Positions 1-8,578 of a stretch of DNA of 64,000 bases are shown here, in pieces. Location of the stretch: contig JAIUNI010000002.1 in assembly GCA_020161935.1 (NCBI GenBank), positions 434,001-498,000 on the forward strand, read 5' to 3'. Each line of letters opens with the position of its first letter. Within the stretch, counting starts at the first letter, position 1. The position numbers and the translations under genes were made by a program. Source of the DNA: Chloroflexota bacterium (lineage in GTDB: Bacteria > Chloroflexota > Anaerolineae > Aggregatilineales > Phototrophicaceae). Under the pieces are notes generated by a model. It saw only the letters and a list, made by a program, of their open reading frames with translations, did not search any database and was not told the DNA's origin.

Positions 1-170
1 CGCAACGGCGGGCGGAGTTCATCGCCTTTTTGAAGCCGCTCCAAGAGGAAGAATGGTCACGACGTGGCGTTCATTTCTCGGCGGGTGTGATTACCGTGCT
101 GGAGCTGGCGACCAACATGGGTTTACATGATCTGAACCACCTCGCCCAGATGACGGAAGCGCTCGGTTAA
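1..170 (+). CDS. DinB-like protein, C-terminal fragment
   Basis: The reading frame is open at the window edge and ends in TAA at 168-170, giving 55 residues. The tail contains SAGVITVLELATNMGLHDLNHL, read here as the final helix of the DinB/YfiT four-helix bundle, where an H-x3-H spaced pair (HDLNH) usually supplies part of a metal site. DinB-like proteins are small, often metal-binding and mostly of unknown enzymatic role, some acting as thiol-dependent transferases. Only the last third of a typical ~160-residue member is visible, so the family call rests on the HD-NH pattern and helix length. The N-terminus lies outside the window. Confidence 0.6.
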   Translation, partial: QRRAEFIAFLKPLQEEEWSRRGVHFSAGVITVLELATNMGLHDLNHLAQMTEALG

Positions 171-185
171 TCTGACCTTCGACAT

Positions 186-1017
186 TCATTGATTATCGAC
201 TACAAGACGGGTGCAGAAGCACTCGTTTTGTTTTGTGGCGGCGATGGCGGCGAAATTGTCGTCGCCATAAGGCTTTATTTTCCGCCATAGATGTTCAAAA
301 AATTGAAAATATTGCTGTTGTTGCAGTTGATGTTGTTGTGACAACATCATTTTGACGGCAGTTGTGAGGGAGCGAACTGCCAATCTGCGAATAATGCTGC
401 AAATTCTGCAAATGCGACAGTGGTTTGGCGGCGGCTGTGAGGGAGCGATTTGCCGAACCTGCACAAATTTCTTCAATTTCACTGTGCATTTTGGGAGTGG
501 GTTGTGAATTTGAACCTCCAGATGTTGTAAATGTTCAAAATGTTGCAACAATTGCAACTGCGATTCTCATTATTCTCAACATTTGAGCGAGCAATGATGC
601 TGTTGATGCTGTTGTTACAACGATTTTGTGTCGGCGATGGCGGCGAAGTCGTCGTCGCCAAAAGGCCGTTTTATGTCGGAAATGTCGTCAGTGTCGGAAG
701 AGAGTTATCAGTTCAATACAAATGCGAGTCGCCAAGTACGCCAAGATAAACAGAGAACGCCAAGGGGGATGTGGTTGTTAAGATGCGATTAGGTTTGCTA
801 GGTGAGGGTTTGTCAGCGCCACTTCCGGCCCTACGACCAGCCCTTTCAATAGCATAAGCGATATGGAGACGTTTAGGGTGAACATTTGTCAGAACATTTG
901 GTCACTTTTACGCCGTGTTGGCGCTAACTTTTCAGGGGAGGAAATGGTGAGTGAAGTTGGTGTAAGGTTGGAAAATGGTTTGCCGACAAACCTGATTCAA
1001 ACGTAGGAAATAATAAG
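186..1017. repeat. Dispersed repeat, copy A
   Basis: No convincing gene is present between 171 and 1257. The stretch shares several blocks, in the same order, with 44560-45212. A 27-bp block at 665-691 (core TTTATGTCGGAAATGTCGTC) is identical to 44668-44694, and a 37-bp block at 876-912 (starting GGGTGAACATTTGTCAGAAC) is identical to 45070-45106. Related blocks are 724-764 with 44920-44960, and 985-1015 with 45183-45212. Copy A also has internal duplication: a GGCGATGGCGGCGAA block at about 238-270 recurs at 631-665, and a GTGAGGGAGCGA block recurs at about 363 and 437. The hairpin-forming GGCAGTT...AACTGCC lies at 357-381. After the last shared block comes a degenerate AGTC-rich micro-repeat (1015-1047). 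Short frames here look random. Confidence 0.75.
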
Positions 1018-1222
1018 TCTATAGTCGACAGTCTTTAGTCAATAGATCCATGCAAAGACATCCGTGCGGTCCAGTCGGTCACAAGGATATTTGTCAGGGT
1101 TGAAATAGGGGTTTTGTGAAGAATTTCATCGAAAAACGCTGTGAAAAGTAGGCTTTTGACGTAAAAAATGGCAAAAATAGCGTCAGAATCATGATTTTTA
1201 TCCAGTTTTCATATTGGTTCTA

Positions 1223-1251
1223 TTGGAAATTTGGAAGTGGTATGCTATTCT
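1223..1251 (+). promoter_or_regulatory. Sigma-70-like promoter for candidate small RNA
   Basis: TTGGAA at 1223-1228 and TATTCT at 1246-1251 are separated by 17 bp, which predicts a start near 1258. The next intrinsic terminator downstream lies at 1434-1468, so the predicted transcript is about 200 nt. Confidence 0.5.
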
Positions 1252-1257
1252 GACTGA

Positions 1258-1468
1258 CGTTGCCAAGAACAAAATGAATTTGAGCAATCCAAGATGAAAC
1301 TTGCCGTGATGCGTCCTATGCAGTGCTTAAACGCTTGTCGTATGTGTCCCACACATACTACAGTGATGTTTGCACGCATGGCGAAAGCAAGTCCGACTGA
1401 GTAATTCCTCTCAATACCGGTACGACTCTAACAGCCCCGTCGCAAACAACGATGGGGCTTTTTGTTTG
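1258..1468 (+). ncRNA. Candidate structured small RNA, 6S-like rod
   Basis: The segment has no coding frame but folds by eye into one long irregular rod. Nested pairings are TTGAG 1280-1284 with CTCAA 1410-1414; ACTTGC 1299-1304 with GCAAGT 1387-1392; ATGCGT 1309-1314 with ACGCAT 1374-1379; and an apical 8-bp stem GTATGTGT 1340-1347 with ACACATAC 1351-1358 across a CCC loop. The largest internal loop is 1285-1298 against 1393-1409. A rod with one large asymmetric bubble, a length near 200 nt, and its own promoter and terminator resemble 6S RNA, which binds RNA polymerase by mimicking an open promoter. A cis-acting leader for the transporter genes starting at 1504 is the main alternative. The 6S identity is inference; the nested complementarity is seen directly. 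Confidence 0.5.
1434..1468 (+). terminator. Intrinsic terminator
   Basis: A 9-bp stem pairs 1434-1442 (GCCCCGTCG) with 1450-1458 (CGATGGGGC), with one G-U pair and a 7-nt loop. It is followed by a T-rich run from 1459. It lies 35 bp before the transporter genes and ends the candidate small RNA, or could act as an attenuator. Confidence 0.8.
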
Positions 1469-1503
1469 TCTGTGATGTTGTTATGTCTGTGAGTGTGTTT
1501 TGA

Positions 1504-2469
1504 ATGGCGAATTATCTGGTACGCCGCCTGTTACAAGCGATCCCACTGCTGTTGGTCATCTCGATATTGACCTTCCTCATTGTGGAAATCGCGCCGGGTG
1601 ACGCGGCACAAATGTATATCGATCCAGATCGGGGTTCTGATCCGGCTTATATTCAGCAGGTTCGTACGAGTTTAGGGTTGGACGAGCCGTTTTACGTGCG
1701 CTATGTGTCGTGGTTGGGCAAGACGATTACCGGCGACTGGGGCTTTTCGCTCCGCACCCGCCGCGCCGTCACCCTCGAAGTCGGCGACCGGCTGCCGAAC
1801 ACCATCCTACTCAGCGGTACAGCGTTATTTATTTCCTTCGTACTAGCTGTTCCCATCGGCGTGATCTCGGCGGTCAAGCGTTACACGGCGATTGACTACA
1901 CCCTGACGACACTCTCGCTGGTGGGCATTTCCGTACCGATCTTCTGGGTGGCGCTGCTGCTACTTCAGGTCTTTGCTATTCAGCTCGATTGGGTGCCGGC
2001 TTCGGGGATGCGTTCAGCCCGACAGAATTACCAAGGGACGCAGGCGGTCATCGACATCGTACACCACATGATCCTACCAACCATCGTCCTGAGCCTCGCG
2101 CAGGTTGCCAGCTGGTCACGCTACCAACGTTCGGCGCTGCTGGATGTGATGGGGCAAGATTACATCCGCACGGCACGCGGTAAAGGGCTTTCCGAACGGC
2201 AGGTGATGTACCACGCACTGCGGAACGCGCTGATCCCGATGATTACCCTCGTCGGTTTGTCGGTGCCGGGGGTGGTGACGGGGGCATTCCTGACCGAAAC
2301 CATTTTTAGCTGGCCGGGGTTAGGGCGTTTGGGCGTGGATGCCGTCACCGGACGCGATTACCCGATTATCATGGCGGTGACGATGCTTTCGGCGCTGCTG
2401 ATCGTAGGCGGCAACTTACTGGCAGACCTTGCCATCGCGTGGGCAGATCCGAGAATTCGTTATGAGTAA
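1504..2469 (+). CDS. ABC transporter permease, DppB/OppB type
   Basis: This 321-residue inner-membrane protein belongs to the DppB/OppB branch of binding-protein-dependent permeases, which import peptides, and in some bacteria oligosaccharides or nickel. The N-terminus (MANYLVRRLLQAIPLLLVIS) is the usual first membrane segment followed by the long extracytoplasmic loop of this subfamily. Five further hydrophobic segments follow, and the cytoplasmic EAA-like loop ARGKGLSERQVMYHALRN, which docks the ATPase, is present near residue 225. It overlaps the next permease gene by 8 bp, so the two are translationally coupled. The Shine-Dalgarno is weak. No ATPase genes lie nearby. The substrate cannot be told from the sequence. 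Confidence 0.9.
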   Translation: MANYLVRRLLQAIPLLLVISILTFLIVEIAPGDAAQMYIDPDRGSDPAYIQQVRTSLGLDEPFYVRYVSWLGKTITGDWGFSLRTRRAVTLEVGDRLPNTILLSGTALFISFVLAVPIGVISAVKRYTAIDYTLTTLSLVGISVPIFWVALLLLQVFAIQLDWVPASGMRSARQNYQGTQAVIDIVHHMILPTIVLSLAQVASWSRYQRSALLDVMGQDYIRTARGKGLSERQVMYHALRNALIPMITLVGLSVPGVVTGAFLTETIFSWPGLGRLGVDAVTGRDYPIIMAVTMLSALLIVGGNLLADLAIAWADPRIRYE

Positions 2470-3355
2470 CATTCAAAGTTTATCCCTCGACGCGGAGCAA
2501 ATCCCCGTCAGAACCGAACGTGTCCGTTTCTGGCGGGTATTTAGCAAGCACCGTTTGGCGGTTGCCAGCCTGCTGCTGCTGATCGTGTTCAGCTTCGTGG
2601 GTGTGTTTGCCGACCAGATTACGCCTTACGACCCGAACTCCACGAATACGTCCTATGCCAAAGGGAAGCCGCAGCCGCCCTCGGCTGAATATGCGCTGGG
2701 GACGGATAACTATGGGCGGGATTACTTCTCGCGCACCATCAGCGCCGTTCGCATCTCGCTGTTTGTAGGCATCACCGCGGTGGCGTTCCAGTTGGTGATC
2801 GGGGTGAGCGTTGGCGCGGCGGCTGGCTACTTCGGTGGGCGGCTCGACAATATCCTGATGCGCATTACGGATATTTTCCTGTCGATACCGGCGTTCATGC
2901 TGCTGCTGATTATGGCGGGTATCCTCGGCGGCTCGCTGGCGGCGCTGATTATCGCCATCGGCGGCCTGAACTGGATGACAGTAGCACGGTTGGTACGGGC
3001 GGAGTTCCTGTCGCTGCGCGAACGGGAATTCGTGCTGGCGGGGCGGGCGCTGGGTGCGTCGCCGTGGCGGCTCATCATCATTTACCTGCTGCCGAATACC
3101 ATATCCTCAATTGTTATTTCCGCGACCCTCTCCATCCCCAGCGCCATACTCACCGAGTCGGCATTGAGCTTTTTGGGGTTGGGTGTTCCACCACCGAATG
3201 CCAGTTTGGGCAACATGCTTCAAGAAGCCCAGCAGTGGATTCGCGCGTCGTGGTGGATGTGGGTCGTTCCGGGCGTAACGATCTCCTTGATCGTACTCGC
3301 CTTTAATTTCGTGGGCGACGGCTTGCGCGATGCGCTTGACCGTCAGTTGGGATAA
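2462..3355 (+). CDS. ABC transporter permease, DppC/OppC type
   Basis: The 297-residue second permease pairs with the upstream DppB-like protein. The start is set at the ATG at 2462 (MSNIQSLSLD), which overlaps the upstream stop; a longer in-frame version from 2429 would add a basic stretch read through the preceding gene. It has the N-terminal OppC_N segment (KHRLAVASLLLLIVFSFVGV), a periplasmic-type loop containing LGTDNYGRDYFSR, five more membrane segments and the EAA loop GRALGASPWRLIIIYLLPN. The motif LGTDxxGRD is characteristic of this subfamily. It acts in the cytoplasmic membrane as half of the translocation pore. Confidence 0.9.
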   Translation: MSNIQSLSLDAEQIPVRTERVRFWRVFSKHRLAVASLLLLIVFSFVGVFADQITPYDPNSTNTSYAKGKPQPPSAEYALGTDNYGRDYFSRTISAVRISLFVGITAVAFQLVIGVSVGAAAGYFGGRLDNILMRITDIFLSIPAFMLLLIMAGILGGSLAALIIAIGGLNWMTVARLVRAEFLSLREREFVLAGRALGASPWRLIIIYLLPNTISSIVISATLSIPSAILTESALSFLGLGVPPPNASLGNMLQEAQQWIRASWWMWVVPGVTISLIVLAFNFVGDGLRDALDRQLG

Positions 3356-3459
3356 GGAGATGGGGGATCACATGACCTGTTGTAGCTGCTAGTGTGTTCT
3401 TGTCGTGTTCACCTCATGATTAGTTTTACAAGGCTCTATATCTTAGCGAAGGAGATACC

Positions 3460-5046
3460 ATGCGTAAGTTGAGCCAGATCGTACTTTTGTTTCTCGTTTT
3501 AAGTTTGTCGGTAGTGATTACAGCCGCCCAAGACGATGTGCAAACGCTCATCGTGCAGGGCAACGGCGACCCGCAAACCCTGAGTGGTTTGTATGCCAAT
3601 GACGGTAACAGTTTGGCGGTCGTCACGTTCATGGCCGAACCCCTGATCCTCGGCGGCGAAAATTGGGGCGATTCAATTGAACCCGCGCTGGCCGAAAGCT
3701 GGACGGCATCCGAAGACGGCCTCGAATATACCTTCAACCTGCGGCAGGGTGTGAAGTGGAGCGACGGTGAGGATTTCACCGCCGAGGACGTGCTGTTCAC
3801 CTATGAAGCCGTTTTGCAAGAAGACAACGCGATTGATTGGCGTTCGAACCTGCTCCAAAACGGTGAACCCTTCAAGTTCGAAGTCATCGACGACCATACC
3901 TTCAAGGTGATCTTGAGCCAACCGGATGCCACCGTTTTGACCGCACTGGCAATCCCGATTGTGCCTGCCCATGCGTTTGAAAGCACCAGCGTGATTGACG
4001 CGCCCTACAACACCAACCCCATCACCACCGGCCCTTACCGCTTCGTGGAATGGAAGTCGGGTGAAAGCGTCACCCTCGAAGCCAACCCCTACTACTGGCG
4101 CGGCGAACCGAAGATCGGTCGTATCGTGGTCAGCTTCATCGAAGGCGTACAGAACTCCGCCAACGCTCTGCTGGCTGGCGAACTGGACTTCGCCCGTATC
4201 GACGGCGCGGACTTGTCGCCCTTCCAAGATAACCCCGACTTCACGATTGTGAATGCCCCGCGTGACTTGCAGCGTTACGTCGGCTTCAACACCCAGAGCA
4301 AGAACTTTAGCGATCCAGCCATCCGCCGTGCGCTCATCACCGGCCTCGACCGCCAAGCCGTCATTGACGCGGTGGCCGCAGGTAACGGTTTGCTCTCAGA
4401 CTCGGTGTTCAACCGTTCGGTGTTTGTTTATGAAGAAGGCCGCAACGCCCAATACCCCTTCGACCCCGAAGCCGCGAAGCAGCAGTTGGCTGACCTCGGT
4501 TGGACGGACAGCGACGGCAACGGCTTCCTCGATAAGGACGGCGAAGAACTGACACTGCGACTGGTGTACCTCGGTTCGTGGTCGCTGATGCAGGGGATCG
4601 CGCCGATTGTGTACGACAACTGGCGTGCGCTCGGCGTGAACATTGAACTCGCCCCGCTGGACGATGCCGCGACCAACGAAGCGATCTACGACAACACCAG
4701 CGTGGAAAAGTCGTACGATGCGTTCCTCGGCGGCTGGGGTCTGTTCGGGCCGGAACCGGATCACTACCGCAACTACCTCGCCAACGAAACCGGTTTCTTC
4801 GCCTTCGCCAACCCGGAAATCGTTGACCTGTTCCAACAGGGCCGCGCGGAAAGCGATGTCGCCAAACGCACGGAAATCTACACACAGGTGGATGAACTGC
4901 TGTGGCAAGACCTGCCACTGCTGCCGATCTTCCAGCCAATTGGTGTGTACGTCTATCGTTCGGACTTGAACCTCGACGAAGCCGAAATTAACGGCACGTT
5001 CTTGACAGGTCTGAAGTTCCCCGGCTTGGCGTACTTCACCGAGTAA
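3460..5046 (+). CDS. ABC transporter substrate-binding protein, family 5
   Basis: This 528-residue extracytoplasmic protein has an N-terminal export signal (about residues 1-23, ending TAAQDD) and the SBP_bac_5 fold. Typical blocks include PALAESWTASEDGLEYTF and LRQGVKWSDGEDFTAEDVLF, then NPYYWRGEPKIGRIV. There is no lipobox Cys, so the anchor, if any, is the uncleaved signal. A strong GAAGGAGA site precedes the ATG. It follows the two permeases by 104 bp and is closed by a terminator at 5062-5100. Family 5 proteins bind peptides, nickel or cello-/xylo-oligosaccharides; the ligand is not predictable here. It needs an ATPase pair encoded elsewhere. Confidence 0.9.
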   Translation: MRKLSQIVLLFLVLSLSVVITAAQDDVQTLIVQGNGDPQTLSGLYANDGNSLAVVTFMAEPLILGGENWGDSIEPALAESWTASEDGLEYTFNLRQGVKWSDGEDFTAEDVLFTYEAVLQEDNAIDWRSNLLQNGEPFKFEVIDDHTFKVILSQPDATVLTALAIPIVPAHAFESTSVIDAPYNTNPITTGPYRFVEWKSGESVTLEANPYYWRGEPKIGRIVVSFIEGVQNSANALLAGELDFARIDGADLSPFQDNPDFTIVNAPRDLQRYVGFNTQSKNFSDPAIRRALITGLDRQAVIDAVAAGNGLLSDSVFNRSVFVYEEGRNAQYPFDPEAAKQQLADLGWTDSDGNGFLDKDGEELTLRLVYLGSWSLMQGIAPIVYDNWRALGVNIELAPLDDAATNEAIYDNTSVEKSYDAFLGGWGLFGPEPDHYRNYLANETGFFAFANPEIVDLFQQGRAESDVAKRTEIYTQVDELLWQDLPLLPIFQPIGVYVYRSDLNLDEAEINGTFLTGLKFPGLAYFTE

Positions 5047-5061
5047 TACGCTGATCTAACC

Positions 5062-5100
5062 AACAAGGAGGCACATCACGGATGTACCTCCTTGTTTTCT
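5062..5100 (+). terminator. Intrinsic terminator after transporter genes
   Basis: A 10-bp perfect stem pairs AACAAGGAGG (5062-5071) with CCTCCTTGTT (5087-5096) and runs into a T-rich tail. It separates the transporter genes from the secreted protein gene at 5154. Confidence 0.85.
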
Positions 5101-5153
5101 AAATTGGCTCCTGATTTCTTGTTATTAGACGCATTAGAAGGAAAGGTGCTCCG

Positions 5154-6392
5154 ATGAAACGACGCTCATTGATTCTTCTGCTGGCGAGTGTGTCCCTGAT
5201 CAGCGGCGTGATTGCTGCCCACGACGAAGCGCCTATCACTGACCAAGCGAGCGCATACACGCAATACTTTCATTCCCGATATGACATTGTTCTCGCCGAC
5301 GCAGTGGACGAGACCCAATTTTCCGACGTGGCCGTCTCTCTGACTGAGGCTGCCGAAATTCCGGCGGATTTGGAACTGGAAGACTTCACAAACCTCGAAG
5401 CGGTCATCAAGACGGTGTACTACGTCAATCTTGATGAACTGGCGCTGACGTACCCCGAGGCCAAGATCGAAGCCGCGCTGGCGGATGTGGAAGGATTGCC
5501 CGCCGACCTGCCGACCAACCAACAGCAAATCGTCGCGACCGCGATTGACGCGGGACTGATTAGCGCGGATTTCGCCTCGACCTATGACCTCTCAGCCGCC
5601 GTATCCGCCGACTCGGCGTACTACCTGCTGGGGCAAGCACTCGAACTGACCGGCCAGTACAAGCACTATATCGGCTCGGTGAGCGACGCGGATATTTTCA
5701 ACAAACTGGTGTATACGTGGGAGTCGTTCGATCAGGTTTTCGCGCCTGATCTTCAGCAGCCCGCCAACCAACTGATCCGCGATGGTATCATTACGGGTTA
5801 CAACCTCAAGCGCACCTCGCTCAACGCGGGCTTCGACCCTGAACTGTCGCTGGTATACGGTCACGCCGACATCGACCATGCACGCCAACTGCTGACCCTG
5901 CTCCGCAGCGAAGGCTTGGACGCGAAGGTGCAGTTGGAACCCAAGACCTCGGCGTTCTTGTATCTGGCCGAGTGGGGCGAACCGGGAACAAGCCCTGAGT
6001 TCCAAGTGGAGCTGCTGGACGACGGTAATTACATCGCCTACGCCAAAGAGTACGACCTCGCCTTAGAGTTCGAGACGCAAGAAGCCCGCGACCAGTTTGA
6101 CGCGGTGATTAATACCTACGCCAAGAAAGACTCCGACGATGAACCGGGTTTGATCTTCGGTGCGTGGCGGCAGCCGTTGTACTCGGCGTTGGTGGAAGTG
6201 CCGGATTACGTTGAGGTGAAGAATAACGTGGTTTACATTGGCGACTTTTACCTCCAGTCGTTCTCGTTAAACGAAAATTCCGAAACGATTGTCGAGAACT
6301 TCACCAAGAACTACGAAGACGGCGATGTTCAGGTGTGGAATTTGTGGGTCAACCAAGCGTTCCACCGCTACCTGCTGGGTGAGCCGCTGTAG
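5154..6392 (+). CDS. Secreted protein of unknown function
   Basis: The 412-residue product starts with a clear signal peptide (MKRRSLILLLASVSLISGVIA, cut before AHDEAP). The ATG is preceded by AGAAGGAAAGG. I do not recognise the family. The mature part is acidic, rich in Ala, Leu, Asp and Tyr, and appears to have two regions. An N-terminal helical half has LAVDEL-like segments around ALTYPEAKIEAALADVEGLP and YDLSAAVSADSAYYLLGQAL. A C-terminal mixed half contains an extended series of beta-type strands (PDYVEVKNNVVYIGDFYL). The middle ALT/AAI segments vaguely recall S-layer-homology packing, but the motif is not convincing. The gene has its own terminator upstream, so it is probably transcribed alone. 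Confidence 0.7.
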   Translation: MKRRSLILLLASVSLISGVIAAHDEAPITDQASAYTQYFHSRYDIVLADAVDETQFSDVAVSLTEAAEIPADLELEDFTNLEAVIKTVYYVNLDELALTYPEAKIEAALADVEGLPADLPTNQQQIVATAIDAGLISADFASTYDLSAAVSADSAYYLLGQALELTGQYKHYIGSVSDADIFNKLVYTWESFDQVFAPDLQQPANQLIRDGIITGYNLKRTSLNAGFDPELSLVYGHADIDHARQLLTLLRSEGLDAKVQLEPKTSAFLYLAEWGEPGTSPEFQVELLDDGNYIAYAKEYDLALEFETQEARDQFDAVINTYAKKDSDDEPGLIFGAWRQPLYSALVEVPDYVEVKNNVVYIGDFYLQSFSLNENSETIVENFTKNYEDGDVQVWNLWVNQAFHRYLLGEPL

Positions 6393-6898
6393 TTTGTAGG
6401 GGCTTCGTTCCATATGAGGGGGGGTCAGGCCCTCCCTTTACGCAAAGACGACTTTTGCAGTAAGGAACACGCACGCAGCACACCGCGTCCCCTACACGTG
6501 TCCTGCCCCTATCCCAATATCAACGTCAATCCATCCTCGACATCCTCCCCCCTGCAATCTGCGTTCCTCGGCACGGCAGAGGCGTGATTTATTCAAAAAC
6601 ATTACAAAATCGAATCAAATATTGAAAACCGATATAGTTTAAGGGTTTATTCGAATATTGAGACCTTAAAATGTAAGTAGAGTCTGTTCGGGTAAAGAAT
6701 GGGCAATTGGGCAGTGATAAATGTCAAGATTAGAGGCTGAGTATCTTCGTAAATAATTAAGAAACTAAAAGCATCATTACGAAAACACAGGCTTTATACT
6801 AGTTTAAGGTGGGTTTGTTTTTTCATACATTCATCCTTCGACTTATCCCACTCCTAACATTTATCCGTCAGTCGTCACAGTCAACGAGGAATGTTCCT
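6393..6898 (+). promoter_or_regulatory. AT-rich control region before repeat-protein genes
   Basis: No gene is seen. The first 130 bp contain GC-rich hairpin-like sequence (about 6418-6440, GAGGG...CCCTCCC), possibly the end of the upstream transcript, and a reversed GTAGGG-type element near 6485-6500. From about 6590 the sequence becomes AT-rich. It has two direct copies of (A/G)AATATTGA at 6617-6625 and 6653-6661, 36 bp apart. TATACT at 6795-6800 fits a -10 box and predicts a start near 6807 with a roughly 90-nt leader. No convincing -35 was found. Confidence 0.4.
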
Positions 6899-8560
6899 TT
6901 GAACCGTAATCTACGCACCTCAGTCTATATTTTTAGTGCCATACTGGTTACTCTTTTGGCGGTTGCAACGGCGGGCTGGACGTTTGTCCCTGCTTATGCC
7001 GCCGAAGAGACTGTTGAAACGCCGGTTGTGCCGGAATCGACCCATGCGCCCGAAGAGCCGCCAACTGCCGAGCCGACGGAAGCGCCGCCTGCCGAAGCAC
7101 CGACTAACGCGCCCACCGATGAACCGACTATTGATGCGCCCACCCCGGAACCGGCGACGGATATACCATCGACTGATGTGCCGACTATCGACGCGCCTAC
7201 TGATGAGGCGACTATCGACGCACCCACCGAAGAGGCGACAACCGATGTCACACCAACCGCAGCCGCCGAAGAAACGGTTGAACCGGAGTTAACTGCGGAA
7301 GCGACCGAGGAAGCGACCGAAACAGCCATCGCGCCAGAAGAAACGCTTGAACCGGAAGCGACTGCGGAAGTCACTGAAACACCCATCCCGGTCGAACCCG
7401 AATTCGAGGTTACGCTGTCGTGTAGTGAAAACGGGGTTGAATTCGTCATCACGAACACCGGCGCGGATATGGAAGCCGCCTCTTCATTCACGCTGCAACT
7501 GGATGACGAAGCCAACGCTGCCGCGCCAACACCGCCGACCGACTTACCGGACAGCACCTTCCCGATTGAATTCACCCTGTTGGCTGGCGAATTTACGACC
7601 GTCAAGGCTGGATATGGCCTGCCGCAGATTGTTCTCGACGGCGTACCCTACTACCCGGAAACACCCTGCTTGCCACCAACACCGCCTGTCATCGAGGTGA
7701 GCGCTGTTTGTGCCTTTGAAACGGGTGTGACGTTTACCATCTTGAACACCGGCGGGGCGATGACGGCTGAACAGGGCTACACAATCTCCAACCTTGATGA
7801 ACAGGCCAACAGCACGTTCATCCTCGGCACAAACGAATCCGTCAGCGTTGCAGCCGGTTACGGCCTCCCCACATTGACCACCGGCGAGGTCGTCAGTGGG
7901 TTGGCAGAAACATGCTTTGCGCCGACTTCCATCTCTGGTACCATCTGGGACGACATGAATGAAGATGCGGTACGCGGCGGAGATGAAATTGGCATGAGTG
8001 GTGTGGGAGTCAGCTTGATTGACACCACTGGCACGGCCTTGTATGCGATCAGCGACGCGGATGGCAATTACAATTTCGCCAACATCCCGGTTGCCACCTA
8101 TACGATTAGTGTTGACCTCACAACCCTTTCGAGCGATTATCACGTTTCGTTCCCTGAAAGCACGACGGTCAATTTTCAGGCGTATGAAACGAACACCCCC
8201 ATTGATTTCGGCTTCACGGCGCAGCCCACCGCTTCCATCACTGGCACCGTATGGATGGACTCGACCAACTACGGGGTGCGCGATGCCGATGAAACGGGTA
8301 TCGCCGGGGTGTTGGTTGAACTGGTTGACGCAACCGGCACCGTAGTCGCGACCACGCCTATCGACGCGCTAACCGGCACGTATGTGTTCGTCAATCTATT
8401 CTCCGGCGATTACACCGTTCGTCTCGACCAAAACACGGTGTTCCAACCGAACGCGGTGTCGTTTAACAGCGACAGCACGATTGATTACGAAACGCCGATC
8501 AAACTGACTTCCGGCGAAGCACTGGCGAACATTGACTTTGGCCTTGTAGGCACCTACTGA
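6899..8560 (+). CDS. Secreted Thr/Pro/Glu-rich protein with two SdrD_B domains
   Basis: The TTG at 6899, with AGGA 8 nt upstream, gives MNRNLRTSVYIFS followed by a clean signal peptide ending PAYA-AEE. A GTG at 6809 would add 30 residues but lies at the predicted transcription start, so I prefer TTG. The mature protein (about 520 residues) has a long low-complexity linker of T/E/A/P repeats. Two related modules begin CSENGVEFVITNTG and CAFETGVTFTILNTG. Two SdrD_B/Cna_B-like beta domains follow (SISGTIWDDMNEDAVRGGDE and SITGTVWMDSTNYGVRDADE). No LPXTG or C-terminal membrane segment is present. It is followed 18 bp later by the giant gene, so the two likely form one operon and act together at the cell surface. 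Confidence 0.8.
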   Translation: MNRNLRTSVYIFSAILVTLLAVATAGWTFVPAYAAEETVETPVVPESTHAPEEPPTAEPTEAPPAEAPTNAPTDEPTIDAPTPEPATDIPSTDVPTIDAPTDEATIDAPTEEATTDVTPTAAAEETVEPELTAEATEEATETAIAPEETLEPEATAEVTETPIPVEPEFEVTLSCSENGVEFVITNTGADMEAASSFTLQLDDEANAAAPTPPTDLPDSTFPIEFTLLAGEFTTVKAGYGLPQIVLDGVPYYPETPCLPPTPPVIEVSAVCAFETGVTFTILNTGGAMTAEQGYTISNLDEQANSTFILGTNESVSVAAGYGLPTLTTGEVVSGLAETCFAPTSISGTIWDDMNEDAVRGGDEIGMSGVGVSLIDTTGTALYAISDADGNYNFANIPVATYTISVDLTTLSSDYHVSFPESTTVNFQAYETNTPIDFGFTAQPTASITGTVWMDSTNYGVRDADETGIAGVLVELVDATGTVVATTPIDALTGTYVFVNLFSGDYTVRLDQNTVFQPNAVSFNSDSTIDYETPIKLTSGEALANIDFGLVGTY

Positions 8561-8578
8561 TAAACGGATACATCAAAT

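Noticed and set aside
186-557. Short frames in the first repeat region
   Set aside because: Gln/Leu/Asn-rich translations follow the simple sequence of the repeat, have no ribosome sites and are not kept in copy B.
6994-7605. 203-codon antisense frame of Ser/Val/Ala repeats
   Set aside because: It is the reverse reading of the Thr/Pro/Glu linker of the sense protein.
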